In this document: positions 19,191 through 27,752 of the stretch, in pieces
How the letters are laid out: every line of letters begins with the position of its first letter
How positions within the stretch are numbered: position 1 is the stretch's first letter
Source of the DNA: JAWKUK01 sp041398605
GTDB taxonomy: Bacteria; Planctomycetota; UBA1135; GCA-002686595
Assembly (NCBI GenBank): GCA_041398605.1
Contig: JAWKUK010000012.1
Span: 175,189-239,188, forward strand
DNA: 64,000 nt
Direction: 5' to 3'
Made by a program: the position numbers and the translations under genes
The notes under the pieces: model-generated
Seen by the model: the letters and a program-made list of their open reading frames with translations, nothing else
What the model was told of the DNA's origin: nothing
The model's database searches: none

Positions 19191-21275
19191 TCAGATGGCG
19201 GTCAGCCAGAGGTGTGCGCCGTTCGTGAGCGTCGCCCGCGTGCCCGGCGGGACGAGCGTCGTCGCGGTGAACTCCTCGATGATCGCGGGGCCGAGGACCT
19301 CGCTCCCGCGCGTCAACGCCGCGCGGTCGAACACCGGGATCGTCGCGCGCACGCCGCGAAAGACGGCGCTGCGCTCCCGTACAGGTCGGGGGCATTCAAG
19401 CCGGGAGGGGGCGCTCGTAGGAGTCTTCGGCGCGGCGGACGCGCCATGTCCCGCGCGCGCGATCGCCCGTGCGCGCAGGTGCACGAGGTCGATGGGGTGG
19501 TCCGCGAGGCGCCAGCCGTAGCGCTCCTCGTGCGCCGCATGAAAGCGCGCAGCGACGTCGTCCGTGTCGGCCAGCGGCAGCTCGAAGGACTGGCCGCGAT
19601 AGCGCAACGAGAGCGAGGTCTCGAACGTCAACGCCTGGCGTCCGTGGCCCGCGGCGACGAGCTCCTCGGCCGCGAGCTCGGCGAGCGCCTGCAGCGCTTC
19701 GGCGCGCGCGCGCCGCGACCAGGCTTGCAGCGGGACGAGCACCGTCTGGACTCGGTCCGCGAGCGCGTCTGCGTGCGCCATGCCCCACGCGGAGAGCACG
19801 CCTGGGTGCTGCGGGACGAGCGCGCCCTCGCACCCGATCGCCTCGGCGAGGGCCGCAGCGTGCAGCCCGCCGCCGCCGCCGAACGCGACGAGCGGCGTGC
19901 GCCGCGGGTCCCGCCCGCGCTGCATTGTCATGACGCCGAGCGCGCGCCGCATGCCCGCCCGCGCCACGTCGACGACCGCCTCTGCGGCGGCGGTGGAAGA
20001 CACCCCGAGCCGCGCGCCGAGGCGCTCGAACGCGCGCGCGACCGCGCCGACGTCGAGCGCCAGCTCGCCGCCGAGGAACCCGCCGGTCGCGACGTGCCCG
20101 AGGTGCACCTCCGCGTCCGTCACGGTGGGCTCGGTCCCACGGCCGTAACACACCGGGCCTGGGTCCGCGCCTGCGCTCTCCGGCCCGACGTGCAGGACCC
20201 CCGCCGCGTCCACACGCGCGAGCGACCCGCCGCCGCAGCCGATCGTGTACAGGTCGAGCGTCGGCAGCGCGACCGGGTGCCCCGCGACCTTCACGTCGTC
20301 CACAGCGCCCGCCAGCCCTGCGCCGGGCGCGTGGAAGGCGACGTCCGTGCTCGTGCCGCCCATGTCCAGCGTGACCACCGCGCCGAGGCCAGCCTCGCGC
20401 GCCGCCGCCCCTGCGCCGATCACGCCGCCAGCCGGCCCCGACAGCAGGATCCGCGCGGGTTCGTCCGCGGCGCGCGCCGCGCCGAGCGTGCCGCCCGCGC
20501 TCTGCAAGAGCTCGAGGTGGCGTGGGTCGAGCTCGCGCGCGAGCCGCGCGAGGTATTGGCGCACGACCGGGACCAGCGCCGCGTTCACGAGCGCGGTCGA
20601 CGTGCGCTCGTGCTCGCGGTACGCGGGCAGGAGCTCCGCCGAGCAAGTGATCGGCAGGCCGAGGGGCGCGAGGGCCTCTGCGATCCGTCGTTCGATCGAG
20701 GGGTCGGCGTAGGAGTGCAGGAGGCACACCGCGATGCTCTCGGCGCCGCTCGCCGCGACCGCGCCGCGGAGGCGCGCGAGCTCGGCGTCGCTCGGGGCGC
20801 GCACCTCGACGAGCGCGCTGCTCCCCAGCGCCGCGCCTACGCCTCCAGCATGCTCCGCAGCGACCTGGTGCGGGGGCTCCGTCGGCCAAGAGCGCTGCGG
20901 CACTTCGAAGCGGCGCTCGCGCGGCACGAGCGCCGCGGGCTTCTCAGGCTCCAATGCGTACAGCTCAGGGCGGTCCTGGCGCCCGATCTCGATGAGGTCG
21001 CGGAAGCCCTCGTTGGTCACCAAGGCCACGCGCCCGAGGCGCCCCGTCAGGAGCGCATTGAGCGCGACGGTCGTGCCGTGTACGACCTTGTCTCGGTCGC
21101 CCGCGTCGCCGCCGACGCGGAACCGCCCGGCCAACCCCAGGGACTCGAGCCCTGCGAGCAGCGCGCGCCCGGGATCGTCCGGGGTCGAGGGGACCTTGCC
21201 GATGTGGACCTGGCCGTCCTCCCCGAGGACGGCCAAGTCAGTGAACGTCCCGCCCGTGTCGATGCCGACGCGCAT
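19191..21275 (-). CDS. Hydantoinase/oxoprolinase subunit A (HyuA family)
   Basis: A 694-residue protein of normal HyuA length. The N-terminus MRVGIDTGGTFTDLAVLGED is the ATP-binding phosphate-1 loop of the ASKHA fold, followed by HGTTVALNALL and VTNEGFRDLIEIGRQDRP, all typical of HyuA; VTLDMGGTSTDVAF is the second nucleotide-binding element. These enzymes hydrolyse hydantoins, 5-oxoproline or related lactams with ATP, usually as an A-B complex. No HyuB lies on either side, which is unusual: the next leftward gene is a mechanosensitive channel and the rightward neighbour, plsY, is divergent. The partner may be elsewhere, or the protein may have another role such as acetone-carboxylase-type activity. 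Confidence 0.93.
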   Translation of the reverse strand: MRVGIDTGGTFTDLAVLGEDGQVHIGKVPSTPDDPGRALLAGLESLGLAGRFRVGGDAGDRDKVVHGTTVALNALLTGRLGRVALVTNEGFRDLIEIGRQDRPELYALEPEKPAALVPRERRFEVPQRSWPTEPPHQVAAEHAGGVGAALGSSALVEVRAPSDAELARLRGAVAASGAESIAVCLLHSYADPSIERRIAEALAPLGLPITCSAELLPAYREHERTSTALVNAALVPVVRQYLARLARELDPRHLELLQSAGGTLGAARAADEPARILLSGPAGGVIGAGAAAREAGLGAVVTLDMGGTSTDVAFHAPGAGLAGAVDDVKVAGHPVALPTLDLYTIGCGGGSLARVDAAGVLHVGPESAGADPGPVCYGRGTEPTVTDAEVHLGHVATGGFLGGELALDVGAVARAFERLGARLGVSSTAAAEAVVDVARAGMRRALGVMTMQRGRDPRRTPLVAFGGGGGLHAAALAEAIGCEGALVPQHPGVLSAWGMAHADALADRVQTVLVPLQAWSRRARAEALQALAELAAEELVAAGHGRQALTFETSLSLRYRGQSFELPLADTDDVAARFHAAHEERYGWRLADHPIDLVHLRARAIARAGHGASAAPKTPTSAPSRLECPRPVRERSAVFRGVRATIPVFDRAALTRGSEVLGPAIIEEFTATTLVPPGTRATLTNGAHLWLTAI

Positions 21276-21322
21276 AGGCGCTGAGTCTACGGCGTGCAGC
21301 CGGAACTCTCCGCCGTTACCCT

Positions 21323-22021
21323 GTGCCCACCAAGGTCGTCCCGCCGTTGAACACCGCCCTCGCCCTGCTCGCGTCGTACCTCCTGGGCGCGGTCCCGTTC
21401 GGGCTCGTGCTCGCCCGCGCCATCAAGGGCGTCGATCTCCGCACGGTCGGCAGCGGCAACATCGGCGCGACGAACGCGATGCGCGTCCTCGGCAAGCCGC
21501 TCGGCATCGTCGCGTTCCTGCTCGACTTCGCCAAAGGCGCGGTCCCCGCCGCGTTCTTCGCGGGCTTCGTCGGCGCGCCGCTCGCGAGCGAGGGGACGCC
21601 GCTCCTACCCAAGGTCGTGTGCGGCGCGCTCGCCGTCATCGGCCACTGCTACCCCGTCTATCTCGGCTTCAAAGGCGGCAAGGGCGTCGCGACGGCGTGC
21701 GGCGCGGTCGTCGCCATCGAATGGCCCGTCTTTGTCATCGCCGGGCTGGTCTGGTTGGCGCTCGCCCTGACGCTGCGCTACGTCAGCCTCGCGTCGATGG
21801 CCATGGGCGTCACATTCCCGCTCGTCGCTTGGATCCGCAGGCCCGAAGCGCCGACGTTCATCGTCGGCTGCGGCGCCCTCGCCGCATTGATCCTCGTGCG
21901 CCACCGCGCCAATGTGCGGCGTCTGATCGCGGGCACGGAGCCGCGCATTGGCGCCAAGAAGCCGGCGGCCGCGACCGAGGGCACGTCCCACGCAGCAAGT
22001 GAGGTCGAACATGTCAGTTGA
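21323..22021 (+). CDS. plsY: Glycerol-3-phosphate acyltransferase PlsY
   Basis: A 232-residue integral membrane protein with a GTG start at 21323. PlsY motifs are present: GSGNIGATNAMRVLG (motif 1), GHCYPVYLGFKGGKGVATACG (motif 2) and a third conserved region near the C-terminal helices. About six transmembrane segments are visible. It transfers the acyl group of acyl-phosphate to sn-glycerol-3-phosphate, the first step of phospholipid synthesis. The tail of about 30 residues after the last helix (IGAKKPAAATEGTSHAASEV) is extra. The gene overlaps gpsA by 11 bases, a functional pairing, since GpsA makes the glycerol-3-phosphate substrate. Confidence 0.97.
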   Translation: MPTKVVPPLNTALALLASYLLGAVPFGLVLARAIKGVDLRTVGSGNIGATNAMRVLGKPLGIVAFLLDFAKGAVPAAFFAGFVGAPLASEGTPLLPKVVCGALAVIGHCYPVYLGFKGGKGVATACGAVVAIEWPVFVIAGLVWLALALTLRYVSLASMAMGVTFPLVAWIRRPEAPTFIVGCGALAALILVRHRANVRRLIAGTEPRIGAKKPAAATEGTSHAASEVEHVS

Positions 22022-23048
22022 TCGAATCCAGCGCGCGGTCGTCATCGGCGACGGCAGCTGGGGGACCGCGCTCGCGCTGGTCCTCGCGAAGAACGGCGTG
22101 GACACGACGCTTTGGAGCGCGCGCCCCGAGCGCTCCGCGTTGCTCGCCAAGGAGCGCGTCAACACGCGCTATCTGCCCGGCGTGCCCTTCCCGGACACGC
22201 TGCGCCTCTCGCCGGACCCGCACAGCGCCGCCGAGGGCGTGGACCTCGCGGTCAGCGCCGTTCCCACGCAGTTCGTCGGGCAGGTGGCCGCGCGTTTTGA
22301 GGACGCATTGCCCGGCACCGCGACCGTGGTCTCGGCCAGCAAAGGCCTCGAGATCGAGACGTTCCGGACGCCGAGCGAGATCTTGCAGGGGGTCCTCGGC
22401 GAGCGCCCCGTGTGCGTGCTCACCGGCCCGAGCCACGCCGAAGAGGTCGCGCGCGGCCTGCCCGCCTCGCTCGTCGCGGGCTGCGCTGACGGCGGCTGCG
22501 CGCGCCTCGTGCAGGACGCGTTCAACTGCGACACCTTCCGCGTCTACACGTGCGATGACGCGCGTGGGGCGGAGCTCGCTGCCGCGTTGAAGAACGTCAT
22601 CGCCATCGCCGCCGGGATCGGCGACGGGCTCGGGCTCGGTGACAACGCCAAGAGCGCGCTCATCACGCGCGGGATCGCAGAGATGGCGCGCTTCGGCCGC
22701 GTGCGCGGCGCGCGCGTCGAGACGTTCTTCGGGCTCGCCGGGCTCGGCGACCTCGTGACGACGTGCACGTCGCGCCACTCGCGCAACCGCCGCGTCGGCG
22801 AGGCGATCGGCGCGGGGCGCACCCTCCAGCAGGTGCTCGACGAGCTCGACATGGTCGCGGAAGGCGTCTGGACGACGAAGGCGCTCTTTGGGCCGGAGTC
22901 CCTCGGAGATCCCATCGAGATGCCGATCGCGGAACAGGTCCACGCGGTGCTCTTCGAGGACAAGGACCCGCGGGCCGCCGTCACGGACCTAATGCGCCGC
23001 GAGCCGACCGCCGAGATGCACGGCCTCTTCGACGGGGGACGCGCTTGA
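22011..23048 (+). CDS. gpsA: NAD(P)-dependent glycerol-3-phosphate dehydrogenase
   Basis: A 345-residue enzyme starting at ATG 22011, inside the end of plsY, with GAGG just upstream. VVIGDGSWGTALALVLAKNG is the Rossmann loop (Asp replaces the usual Ala of GAGSWG). LTGPSHAEEVARGLP, AAALKNVIAIAAGIGDGLGLG with the catalytic Lys, and GLAGLGDLVTTCTS followed by SRNRRVG are family signatures. It reduces dihydroxyacetone phosphate to sn-glycerol-3-phosphate in the cytosol, feeding PlsY. A TTG-started membrane protein overlaps its stop by four bases. Confidence 0.97.
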   Translation: MSVDRIQRAVVIGDGSWGTALALVLAKNGVDTTLWSARPERSALLAKERVNTRYLPGVPFPDTLRLSPDPHSAAEGVDLAVSAVPTQFVGQVAARFEDALPGTATVVSASKGLEIETFRTPSEILQGVLGERPVCVLTGPSHAEEVARGLPASLVAGCADGGCARLVQDAFNCDTFRVYTCDDARGAELAAALKNVIAIAAGIGDGLGLGDNAKSALITRGIAEMARFGRVRGARVETFFGLAGLGDLVTTCTSRHSRNRRVGEAIGAGRTLQQVLDELDMVAEGVWTTKALFGPESLGDPIEMPIAEQVHAVLFEDKDPRAAVTDLMRREPTAEMHGLFDGGRA

Positions 23049-23440
23049 ACCCCGAGGTCGCGTTCCTCGGGCTCCTGTGCGCTACCGTTGGATTCCTCGG
23101 GCTCGCCGCTTGGACCGGCCGCCAGCGCCGCATCCGACCGCACCTCGTCTGCGTCGCGTGCGCGATCTTGGGGCTCGGGGGCGCGATCTCGTTCGCGCTC
23201 CAGGTGGGGGAGCGCTACGACCTCGCCGCAGCGGGCCTGATCACGCCCGTGCACCTGACCCTGGCGCGCGTGGCCACCGCGACCTACCTCGGCCCGCTGA
23301 TCACTGGGCCGCTCGTGCTCGCCGGGCGGCTGCGCGGGCGCTGGCACCACCGCCTCGCCTGGCTGGCGTTCGGGCTGACGATCGCCGCGACCGTCACCGG
23401 CGCGTGGATGCTCCTCGCGGCCCCGCGCATTGGCTCCTAG
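23045..23440 (+). CDS. Small four-helix membrane protein, unknown
   Basis: A 131-residue hydrophobic protein read from TTG 23045, which overlaps the gpsA stop (TTGA). The sequence after this start (LNPEVAFLGLLCATVGFLGL) is immediately a transmembrane helix; upstream frame is Arg-rich shadow of gpsA, so the TTG start is the sensible one. Four helices are visible, with conserved-looking polar points (QVGERYDL, HLTLARVATATYLGP, RWHHRLAW) reminiscent of DUF420/cytochrome-b-like small membrane proteins with paired His. I do not assign a function. It is cotranscribed with plsY-gpsA and convergent with the next small membrane gene. Confidence 0.7.
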   Translation: MNPEVAFLGLLCATVGFLGLAAWTGRQRRIRPHLVCVACAILGLGGAISFALQVGERYDLAAAGLITPVHLTLARVATATYLGPLITGPLVLAGRLRGRWHHRLAWLAFGLTIAATVTGAWMLLAAPRIGS

Positions 23441-23455
23441 GCAGGTGGCGCGCTC

Positions 23456-23803
23456 CTACGGGGTGCCGTGGGGGCCGAGCAGCCACCGCAGCTCCTCCGT
23501 GAACAGCACGGGCACGAGCAACAGGCTGATGTTGGCGAACAGCGCCACCGCCGCGACGAGCACCCATGTGCGGCGCGCGCGGACCGTCGCCAGCGCGTAG
23601 AGGGCGCCCAGGGCGGCCGGCACGGACGCGACCCATTGCAGCGCCAGCGCGGAGGGGTGCCACCAGCCCAGCTTGTGGGCGAGCAGGGACGTCCAGAGGA
23701 GGCCCCACCCGACCGTGGCGAGGATCATCGACCGCACCCAGGTCCGGTGCCGACGGCGGACCCGCCAGTCGCGTTTTTCGAGGGAGCGAAGGGGGCGAGC
23801 CAC
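23456..23803 (-). CDS. Small membrane protein, unknown
   Basis: A 115-residue protein with an Arg-rich N-terminus (about 25 residues, SLEKRDWRVRRRHRTWVRS) followed by three transmembrane helices (ILATVGWGLLWTSLLAHKLG; ALQWVASVPAALGALYALAT; WVLVAAVALFANISLLLVPV). The positive-inside rule places the N-terminus in the cytoplasm. No motif is recognised. It is convergent with the membrane protein gene at 23045, only 15 bases apart, and upstream of the divergently read tRNA-Pro. Confidence 0.65.
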   Translation of the reverse strand: MARPLRSLEKRDWRVRRRHRTWVRSMILATVGWGLLWTSLLAHKLGWWHPSALALQWVASVPAALGALYALATVRARRTWVLVAAVALFANISLLLVPVLFTEELRWLLGPHGTP

Positions 23804-23854
23804 GGTGTCCCAGTGTCGCCGAGCCGGAACTCTGCGTCCATCTTCAGAGCTTCA

Positions 23855-23883
23855 TTGACCGGCAGCCCTCCCGCCCCTATCCT
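23855..23883 (+). promoter_or_regulatory. Sigma-70-type promoter for tRNA-Pro
   Basis: TTGACC at 23855-23860 and TATCCT at 23878-23883 are separated by exactly 17 bases. The predicted start, around 23890, is a few bases before the mature tRNA 5' end at 23898. Confidence 0.75.
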
Positions 23884-23897
23884 CCCTCCCCTTGGGT

Positions 23898-23974
23898 CGG
23901 GCCGTAGCGCAGCCTGGTAGCGCGCTGCAATGGGGTTGCAGAGGTCGGAGGTTCAAATCCTCTCGGCCCGACCA
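23898..23974 (+). tRNA. tRNA-Pro (anticodon GGG)
   Basis: A 77-base cloverleaf. The acceptor CGGGCCG pairs with CGGCCCG, discriminator A, and the CCA end is encoded (23972-23974). The anticodon stem CTGCA/TGCAG encloses the loop ATGGGGT, giving GGG, which reads CCC and CCU proline codons. The T arm contains GTTCAAATC. C1-G72 is characteristic of tRNA-Pro. It has its own promoter and trailing hairpins. Confidence 0.97.
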
Positions 23975-24033
23975 CCTCGCGGGCTCTCTCTGTGCTGTGA
24001 CCAGCACGGGGGGGCGAGGTGACGATATTTCCG

Positions 24034-24074
24034 CAGTCGCGCCTGACGGCGCGACTGGGGGGCCTTCGGCCCCC
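24034..24074 (+). terminator. Two consecutive hairpins after tRNA-Pro
   Basis: CAGTCGCGCC/GGCGCGACTG (24034-24057, loop TGAC) is followed directly by GGGGGCC/GGCCCCC (24058-24074, loop TTC). Both stems are perfect. They lack a U-tract but are well placed to end the tRNA transcript. Confidence 0.65.
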
Positions 24075-24084
24075 GCTTGCGCTG

Positions 24085-24114
24085 TGCGTGAGAGGCGCTT
24101 GCGTGAGAGGCGCT
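24085..24114. repeat. 15-bp tandem duplication
   Basis: TGCGTGAGAGGCGCT is present twice head to tail (24085-24099 and 24100-24114) between the tRNA hairpins and the end of the leftward propeller gene. Confidence 0.85.
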
Positions 24115-24164
24115 GCCGCGGATTTGCGGTGCGCGCTTGTGCGGTGGGGGTGTGTGCGGGGGGG

Positions 24165-25511
24165 TTAGCGCCAGTGGTAGGCGTGGAGGGCGGTTTGGGA
24201 GCGGATGAAGAGGTCGGCTCCGGTGGGGGTTGGGGGGAGCGGGGAGGTGATGGCTAGGTGGGCCCAGGTGGGGGTCTTGAGGAGGTCTAACTCCGCCGCC
24301 GGGGCGTAGGTGCCTGGGGTCGCGGGGATGAGGCGCAGGCGGCCCGTGTTCGAGAGCGACAGGATCCGGTTCGCTTGCGAGACCAAGGACCAGTACTCGT
24401 CGCCCGTCGGCGGCGAAATGTAGGTGTCCTCGCCCGTCGCCATGTTCACGCAGGTGAAGCGGTTGCTCCGCAAGAAGAGATAGGCGTGACCCTCGATCAA
24501 GAGCGGCGACGTCATGTAACCCTGCGCCCGGCCCGTCCACGTTTCCGCGATCGTGAAGAGCGGGCCGGGTTCGGATGCGGTCGGCTCCGATGAGGGCCCA
24601 GGCTCCGCGGGCTCAGGCCGGTTGATCGTGTAGAGGTGGGCGCGGCCGCCATAGGCCGTCGTGAAGATCGAGTCGTTGAAGATCAGCGGCGTCAGGATGT
24701 TCATGCCACGAAAGGCTTGGACCTCCTGCGACCAAAGGGCGCTGCCCGTGGCTGGGGAGAGCGCCGCGAGGTGCGTCCGCGACTGGACGATCAGCTGCTC
24801 CTCGCCCGCCAACCGGGCCAAGACGGGCGACGAGAAGGAGCTGTCCATGCCGCCGCCCTGGCCACCGTCCAACGCACGCCACAGGGTCTCGCCCGTCCGC
24901 TTGTCCAACTTCGCGACCGCGGCGCCCGCTTGCAGATAGAGCGCCTCGCCCACGACAAGCGGCGAACACACGAGGCCGAAGGCCGGCAGCGGCGCGCCGT
25001 CTCGCTCCACGAAGTCCACCCGCCAACGCTCGCTGCCCGTCGCTGCGTCCAAACAGACCAAGACATCGCGCATCCCGCCGATGTAGAGGGCCTCGCCGTC
25101 ATAGGCCGGCGTCGACCGCACCCACGAGCCATTCTTGGCCGCGAAGAACGGGACGCTCATCGCGCCCTCCCAACGCGTCTCCCACAGGAGCTCGCCCGTC
25201 AACCGGTCATAGGCCGCCGCGACCTCCTCGCGCTTCCCGACCGTCCCAACGGTGAAGACCCGGGTCTCCGAGACGAGCGGCGTCGCATAACTGTCACCCA
25301 AGCCCTCCACCTGCCACGCGAGCTTCAGGCGCTCCGCATCGAGGGTCTCAGGCCACGGGGTCCCCGCCACCGTCCCGTCCCGGCGCGGGCCGCGCCACTG
25401 GCGCCACTCCGTGGCGGGGGCGACGTCGGACTCAGGCGGCGGCAACGCAGCCACCGGCTGGGCCTGGAGGCAAAGCGGGAAGAGGAGCTGGAGCGAGGCG
25501 ATGGCAAGCAT
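24165..25511 (-). CDS. Secreted PQQ-like beta-propeller protein
   Basis: A 448-residue protein starting at ATG 25511 with a signal peptide (MLAIASLQLLFPLCLQAQ). It contains repeated propeller blades with the PQQ-repeat pattern, for example AAYDRLTGELLWETRWEG, LVCLDAATGSERWRVD, AKLDKRTGETLWRA and LAALSPATGSALWSQ; the Trp in each is the tryptophan-docking position. Blades of this kind occur in quinoprotein dehydrogenases and in BamB-like scaffold proteins, but no PQQ or metal ligand set is evident, so catalysis is not assumed. It opens with WRQWRGPRRDG, as in related planctomycete proteins. It is divergent from the five-gene cluster at 25853. Confidence 0.88.
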   Translation of the reverse strand: MLAIASLQLLFPLCLQAQPVAALPPPESDVAPATEWRQWRGPRRDGTVAGTPWPETLDAERLKLAWQVEGLGDSYATPLVSETRVFTVGTVGKREEVAAAYDRLTGELLWETRWEGAMSVPFFAAKNGSWVRSTPAYDGEALYIGGMRDVLVCLDAATGSERWRVDFVERDGAPLPAFGLVCSPLVVGEALYLQAGAAVAKLDKRTGETLWRALDGGQGGGMDSSFSSPVLARLAGEEQLIVQSRTHLAALSPATGSALWSQEVQAFRGMNILTPLIFNDSIFTTAYGGRAHLYTINRPEPAEPGPSSEPTASEPGPLFTIAETWTGRAQGYMTSPLLIEGHAYLFLRSNRFTCVNMATGEDTYISPPTGDEYWSLVSQANRILSLSNTGRLRLIPATPGTYAPAAELDLLKTPTWAHLAITSPLPPTPTGADLFIRSQTALHAYHWR

Positions 25512-25852
25512 GGGCAGCTGATCTGGAGGGCTGGAGAGGGCTGGAGAGGGCGGAGAGAGCTGAGAGAGCTGGGTGAGCTGAGGGAGGTGGCTCGCATGGG
25601 GGCAGTCGCGCGTGGGGCCGTCTTGGATGCTCGTTCGCCCCAGAAGTCGACGAAGGGTGCGACTGTGTGCCTCGTCTGCGTATCGTGGCCGTAAGACATC
25701 GCGGGCCGCAGGGCGTCCTGGCGTGGGATCACGCACGGGTCATGGCCCCCAGGACCGTCAAAAGCAGCAGACTGGGTCAGGGCGCGCGCGTCCGCGTGAC
25801 CGCGCGGCGCGAAGGGCCCTACGCAGGAGCGGCAAGGAGGAGCGTGAAGGGC
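25512..25852. other. Divergent intergenic region with purine-rich repeats
   Basis: No gene is supported here. The propeller-proximal part (about 25524-25590) is a run of imperfect GGCTGGAGA / GAGAGAGCT repeats, strongly purine-biased on the + strand. The rest should hold the promoters for the leftward propeller gene and the rightward five-gene cluster; none is clear by eye. AAGGAGG at 25834-25840 is the probable ribosome binding site of the flavoprotein gene. Confidence 0.6.
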
Positions 25853-27130
25853 ATGAGCACATCGACCACCCACGAGTTCGACGCCATCATCGTCGGCGCG
25901 GGCCCCGCTGGCTGCGCCGCCGCCGCGATCCTCGCCGAGCACGGGCGCAAGGTCGCCCTCCTCGAGAAGACGCAACGCCGCCGCTACAGCGTCGGGGAGT
26001 CCTTGATCCCGCACTGTTGGGACGCGCTCGATCGGCTCAAGCTCGTCGACGCTGTGAAGCAGTCTGCCTTCGCGTTCCCGAAGCACGCCGTGCAGTTCGT
26101 CGGGACGATGGGCAACGTCTCCAAGGCCTTCTACTTCTTCCAGCACACGGACCACCCCCGCGCGCACACCTGGCAAGTCGTGCGCGAGGACTTCGACAAG
26201 CTCCTGCGCGACAACGCGCAGTGCGCGGGCGCGGCGATGTTCGAAGAGACCCGCGCGCGCGAGCTCGTCATGGACGACGGAGGGCGTGTCCTCGGCGTCC
26301 GCGCGACGACCGCCGCCGGCGAGGCCCTGGAGCTGCGCGCGCCCATCACGATCGACGCGACCGGCCGCGACACGTTCGCGGTCAGCCGCCTCGGCTGGCG
26401 CGTGCCTGACGAGAAGCTCAAGAAGATGGCCATCTGGACCTACTTCAAGGGCGCCAAGCGCGCGGAGGGCCTCGACGAGGGCACGACGATGGTCGTGTAC
26501 CTGCCGAACAAGGGCTGGTTCTGGTTCATCCCGCTGCCGGACGACATCGTCAGCGTCGGCCTCGTCGCCGACAAGGACTACCTGTTCGACGACTCGAAGG
26601 ACCTCGGCGAGATCTTCGCCCGCGAGGTCGCGCGGCAGCCCTGGATGAGCGAGCGCCTCGCGCCCGGCACCCGCATCGACGAGTTCCGCGTCACCTCGGA
26701 GTTCTCGTACCGCTCGCGCCACTGCGCGACCGACGGCCTCGTGCTCATCGGCGACGCGTTTGCGTTCCTCGACCCGGTCTTCTCGTCCGGCGTGTACTAC
26801 GCGCTCACGAGCGGCGTCATGGTCGGCGACGCCGCGCACGCGGCCCTGGCCGCCGGCGACACCAGCGCCGGGCGCTTCGCCGAGTACGGCGAGGCGATCC
26901 GCAAGCAGATCGAGCCCATGCGCCGCCTCGTCTACGCGTTCTATGACACCGGCTTCCGCTTTGGGCAGTTCCTGAAGGCGTACCCCGAGCAGCGGTCGAA
27001 CCTCACCGGCGTCCTCATCGGGGACCTGACAAAGGACTTCGACCCCTTCTTCGACGAAGTCGGGCGTTACGCCTACGTACCGCCGCCGTTGCCCTACGGT
27101 ATGCCGCTCGAGACCGCGCCGCGCGCGTGA
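25853..27130 (+). CDS. Flavin-dependent oxidoreductase, halogenase superfamily (WxWxIP)
   Basis: A 425-residue flavoprotein. GAGPAG (residues 15-20) binds FAD. GES at 48-50 and WFWFIP at 222-227 match the GES and WxWxIP signatures of FAD-dependent halogenases, and K77 in FPKHAVQF is placed like the conserved halogenase Lys. GDAFAFLDPVFSSGVYYAL near 330 is the second FAD motif. Many WxWxIP proteins are true halogenases; others are geranylgeranyl-reductase-like, and the substrate cannot be predicted. ATG 25853 is preferred, though a GTG at 25844 lies closer to AAGGAGG. It heads a co-directional set with a lipoyl carrier, CobW, Fe-S and radical SAM genes. Confidence 0.85.
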   Translation: MSTSTTHEFDAIIVGAGPAGCAAAAILAEHGRKVALLEKTQRRRYSVGESLIPHCWDALDRLKLVDAVKQSAFAFPKHAVQFVGTMGNVSKAFYFFQHTDHPRAHTWQVVREDFDKLLRDNAQCAGAAMFEETRARELVMDDGGRVLGVRATTAAGEALELRAPITIDATGRDTFAVSRLGWRVPDEKLKKMAIWTYFKGAKRAEGLDEGTTMVVYLPNKGWFWFIPLPDDIVSVGLVADKDYLFDDSKDLGEIFAREVARQPWMSERLAPGTRIDEFRVTSEFSYRSRHCATDGLVLIGDAFAFLDPVFSSGVYYALTSGVMVGDAAHAALAAGDTSAGRFAEYGEAIRKQIEPMRRLVYAFYDTGFRFGQFLKAYPEQRSNLTGVLIGDLTKDFDPFFDEVGRYAYVPPPLPYGMPLETAPRA

Positions 27131-27143
27131 CCGCGGCGCCCAG

Positions 27144-27215
27144 CTCGGCGCCCCACTCGGTACCCCACTCGGTACCCCACTCGGCACCCCACTCGGCACC
27201 CCACTCGGCACCCCA
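27144..27215. repeat. 12-bp tandem repeat, six copies
   Basis: CTCGG starts at 27144, 27156, 27168, 27180, 27192 and 27204, unit CTCGGTACCCCA or CTCGGCACCCCA. The array fills most of the gap between the flavoprotein stop and the GcvH-like start (27240). There are no spacers. Confidence 0.95.
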
Positions 27216-27239
27216 GTGTGGCAAGATGGCGGTCGCGCG

Positions 27240-27752
27240 ATGACGACCAGCGAAGCCTTCCTCCCGTTCGAGCGCGCGAAGTTCCGCACGCGCCTCCCGC
27301 GCGGGCACTACTACACCGCGGGCCACATGTGGCTGCGCGCGTCCGAGCTCGACGGCGAGGCCGCGGTGTGGCACGTCGGCCTCACGCGCTTCGCGCTGCG
27401 CATGCTCGGCGAGCCGGTCGACCTCGACTTCGAAGCCAAGGTCGGCGACCCGATCGAGAAGGGCCAGGTCGTCGGTTGGTTCGAGGGCTTCAAGGCCGTG
27501 ACCGACCTCTTTGCGCCGATGCAGGCGACGTTCGCCGGCGCGAACCCCGCGCTCGCCGCCGGCCTCGACGCGGTGCACCGCTCGTCCTACGACCGCGGCT
27601 GGCTGTTCGCGCTGCGCGGGCCGCTGGACCGCGACTGCATCGACGCGGAGGGCTACGCCGCGTTCCTCGAAGCCGCCATCGACAAAGTGCTCGGCGACAG
27701 CCACGTCGAAGGCGACCCCCGCTCCCACACCCAAGCAAGCGAATCCAAATGA
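27240..27752 (+). CDS. GcvH-like lipoyl-carrier protein
   Basis: A 170-residue protein with the biotinyl/lipoyl hammerhead fold of glycine cleavage H protein. VGLTRFALRMLGE aligns with the GcvH core, and the lipoyl motif is GWFEGFKAVTDLFAPMQA, with K85 the predicted lipoylation site. It is longer than GcvH (about 125-130) by a C-terminal extension of about 35 residues. No glycine cleavage P or T genes are nearby. Instead it sits between a halogenase-type flavoprotein and a CobW GTPase, so it probably carries electrons or a bound intermediate for this cluster. GcvH-like LbpA proteins do this in sulfur-oxidising sHdr systems, but the sHdr genes are absent here. Its stop overlaps the next start. 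Confidence 0.85.
   Translation: MTTSEAFLPFERAKFRTRLPRGHYYTAGHMWLRASELDGEAAVWHVGLTRFALRMLGEPVDLDFEAKVGDPIEKGQVVGWFEGFKAVTDLFAPMQATFAGANPALAAGLDAVHRSSYDRGWLFALRGPLDRDCIDAEGYAAFLEAAIDKVLGDSHVEGDPRSHTQASESK

Noticed and set aside
27144..27215. CRISPR array
   Set aside because: Units of 12 bp are directly adjacent with no spacers and no cas genes nearby. The same holds for 8486-8590.
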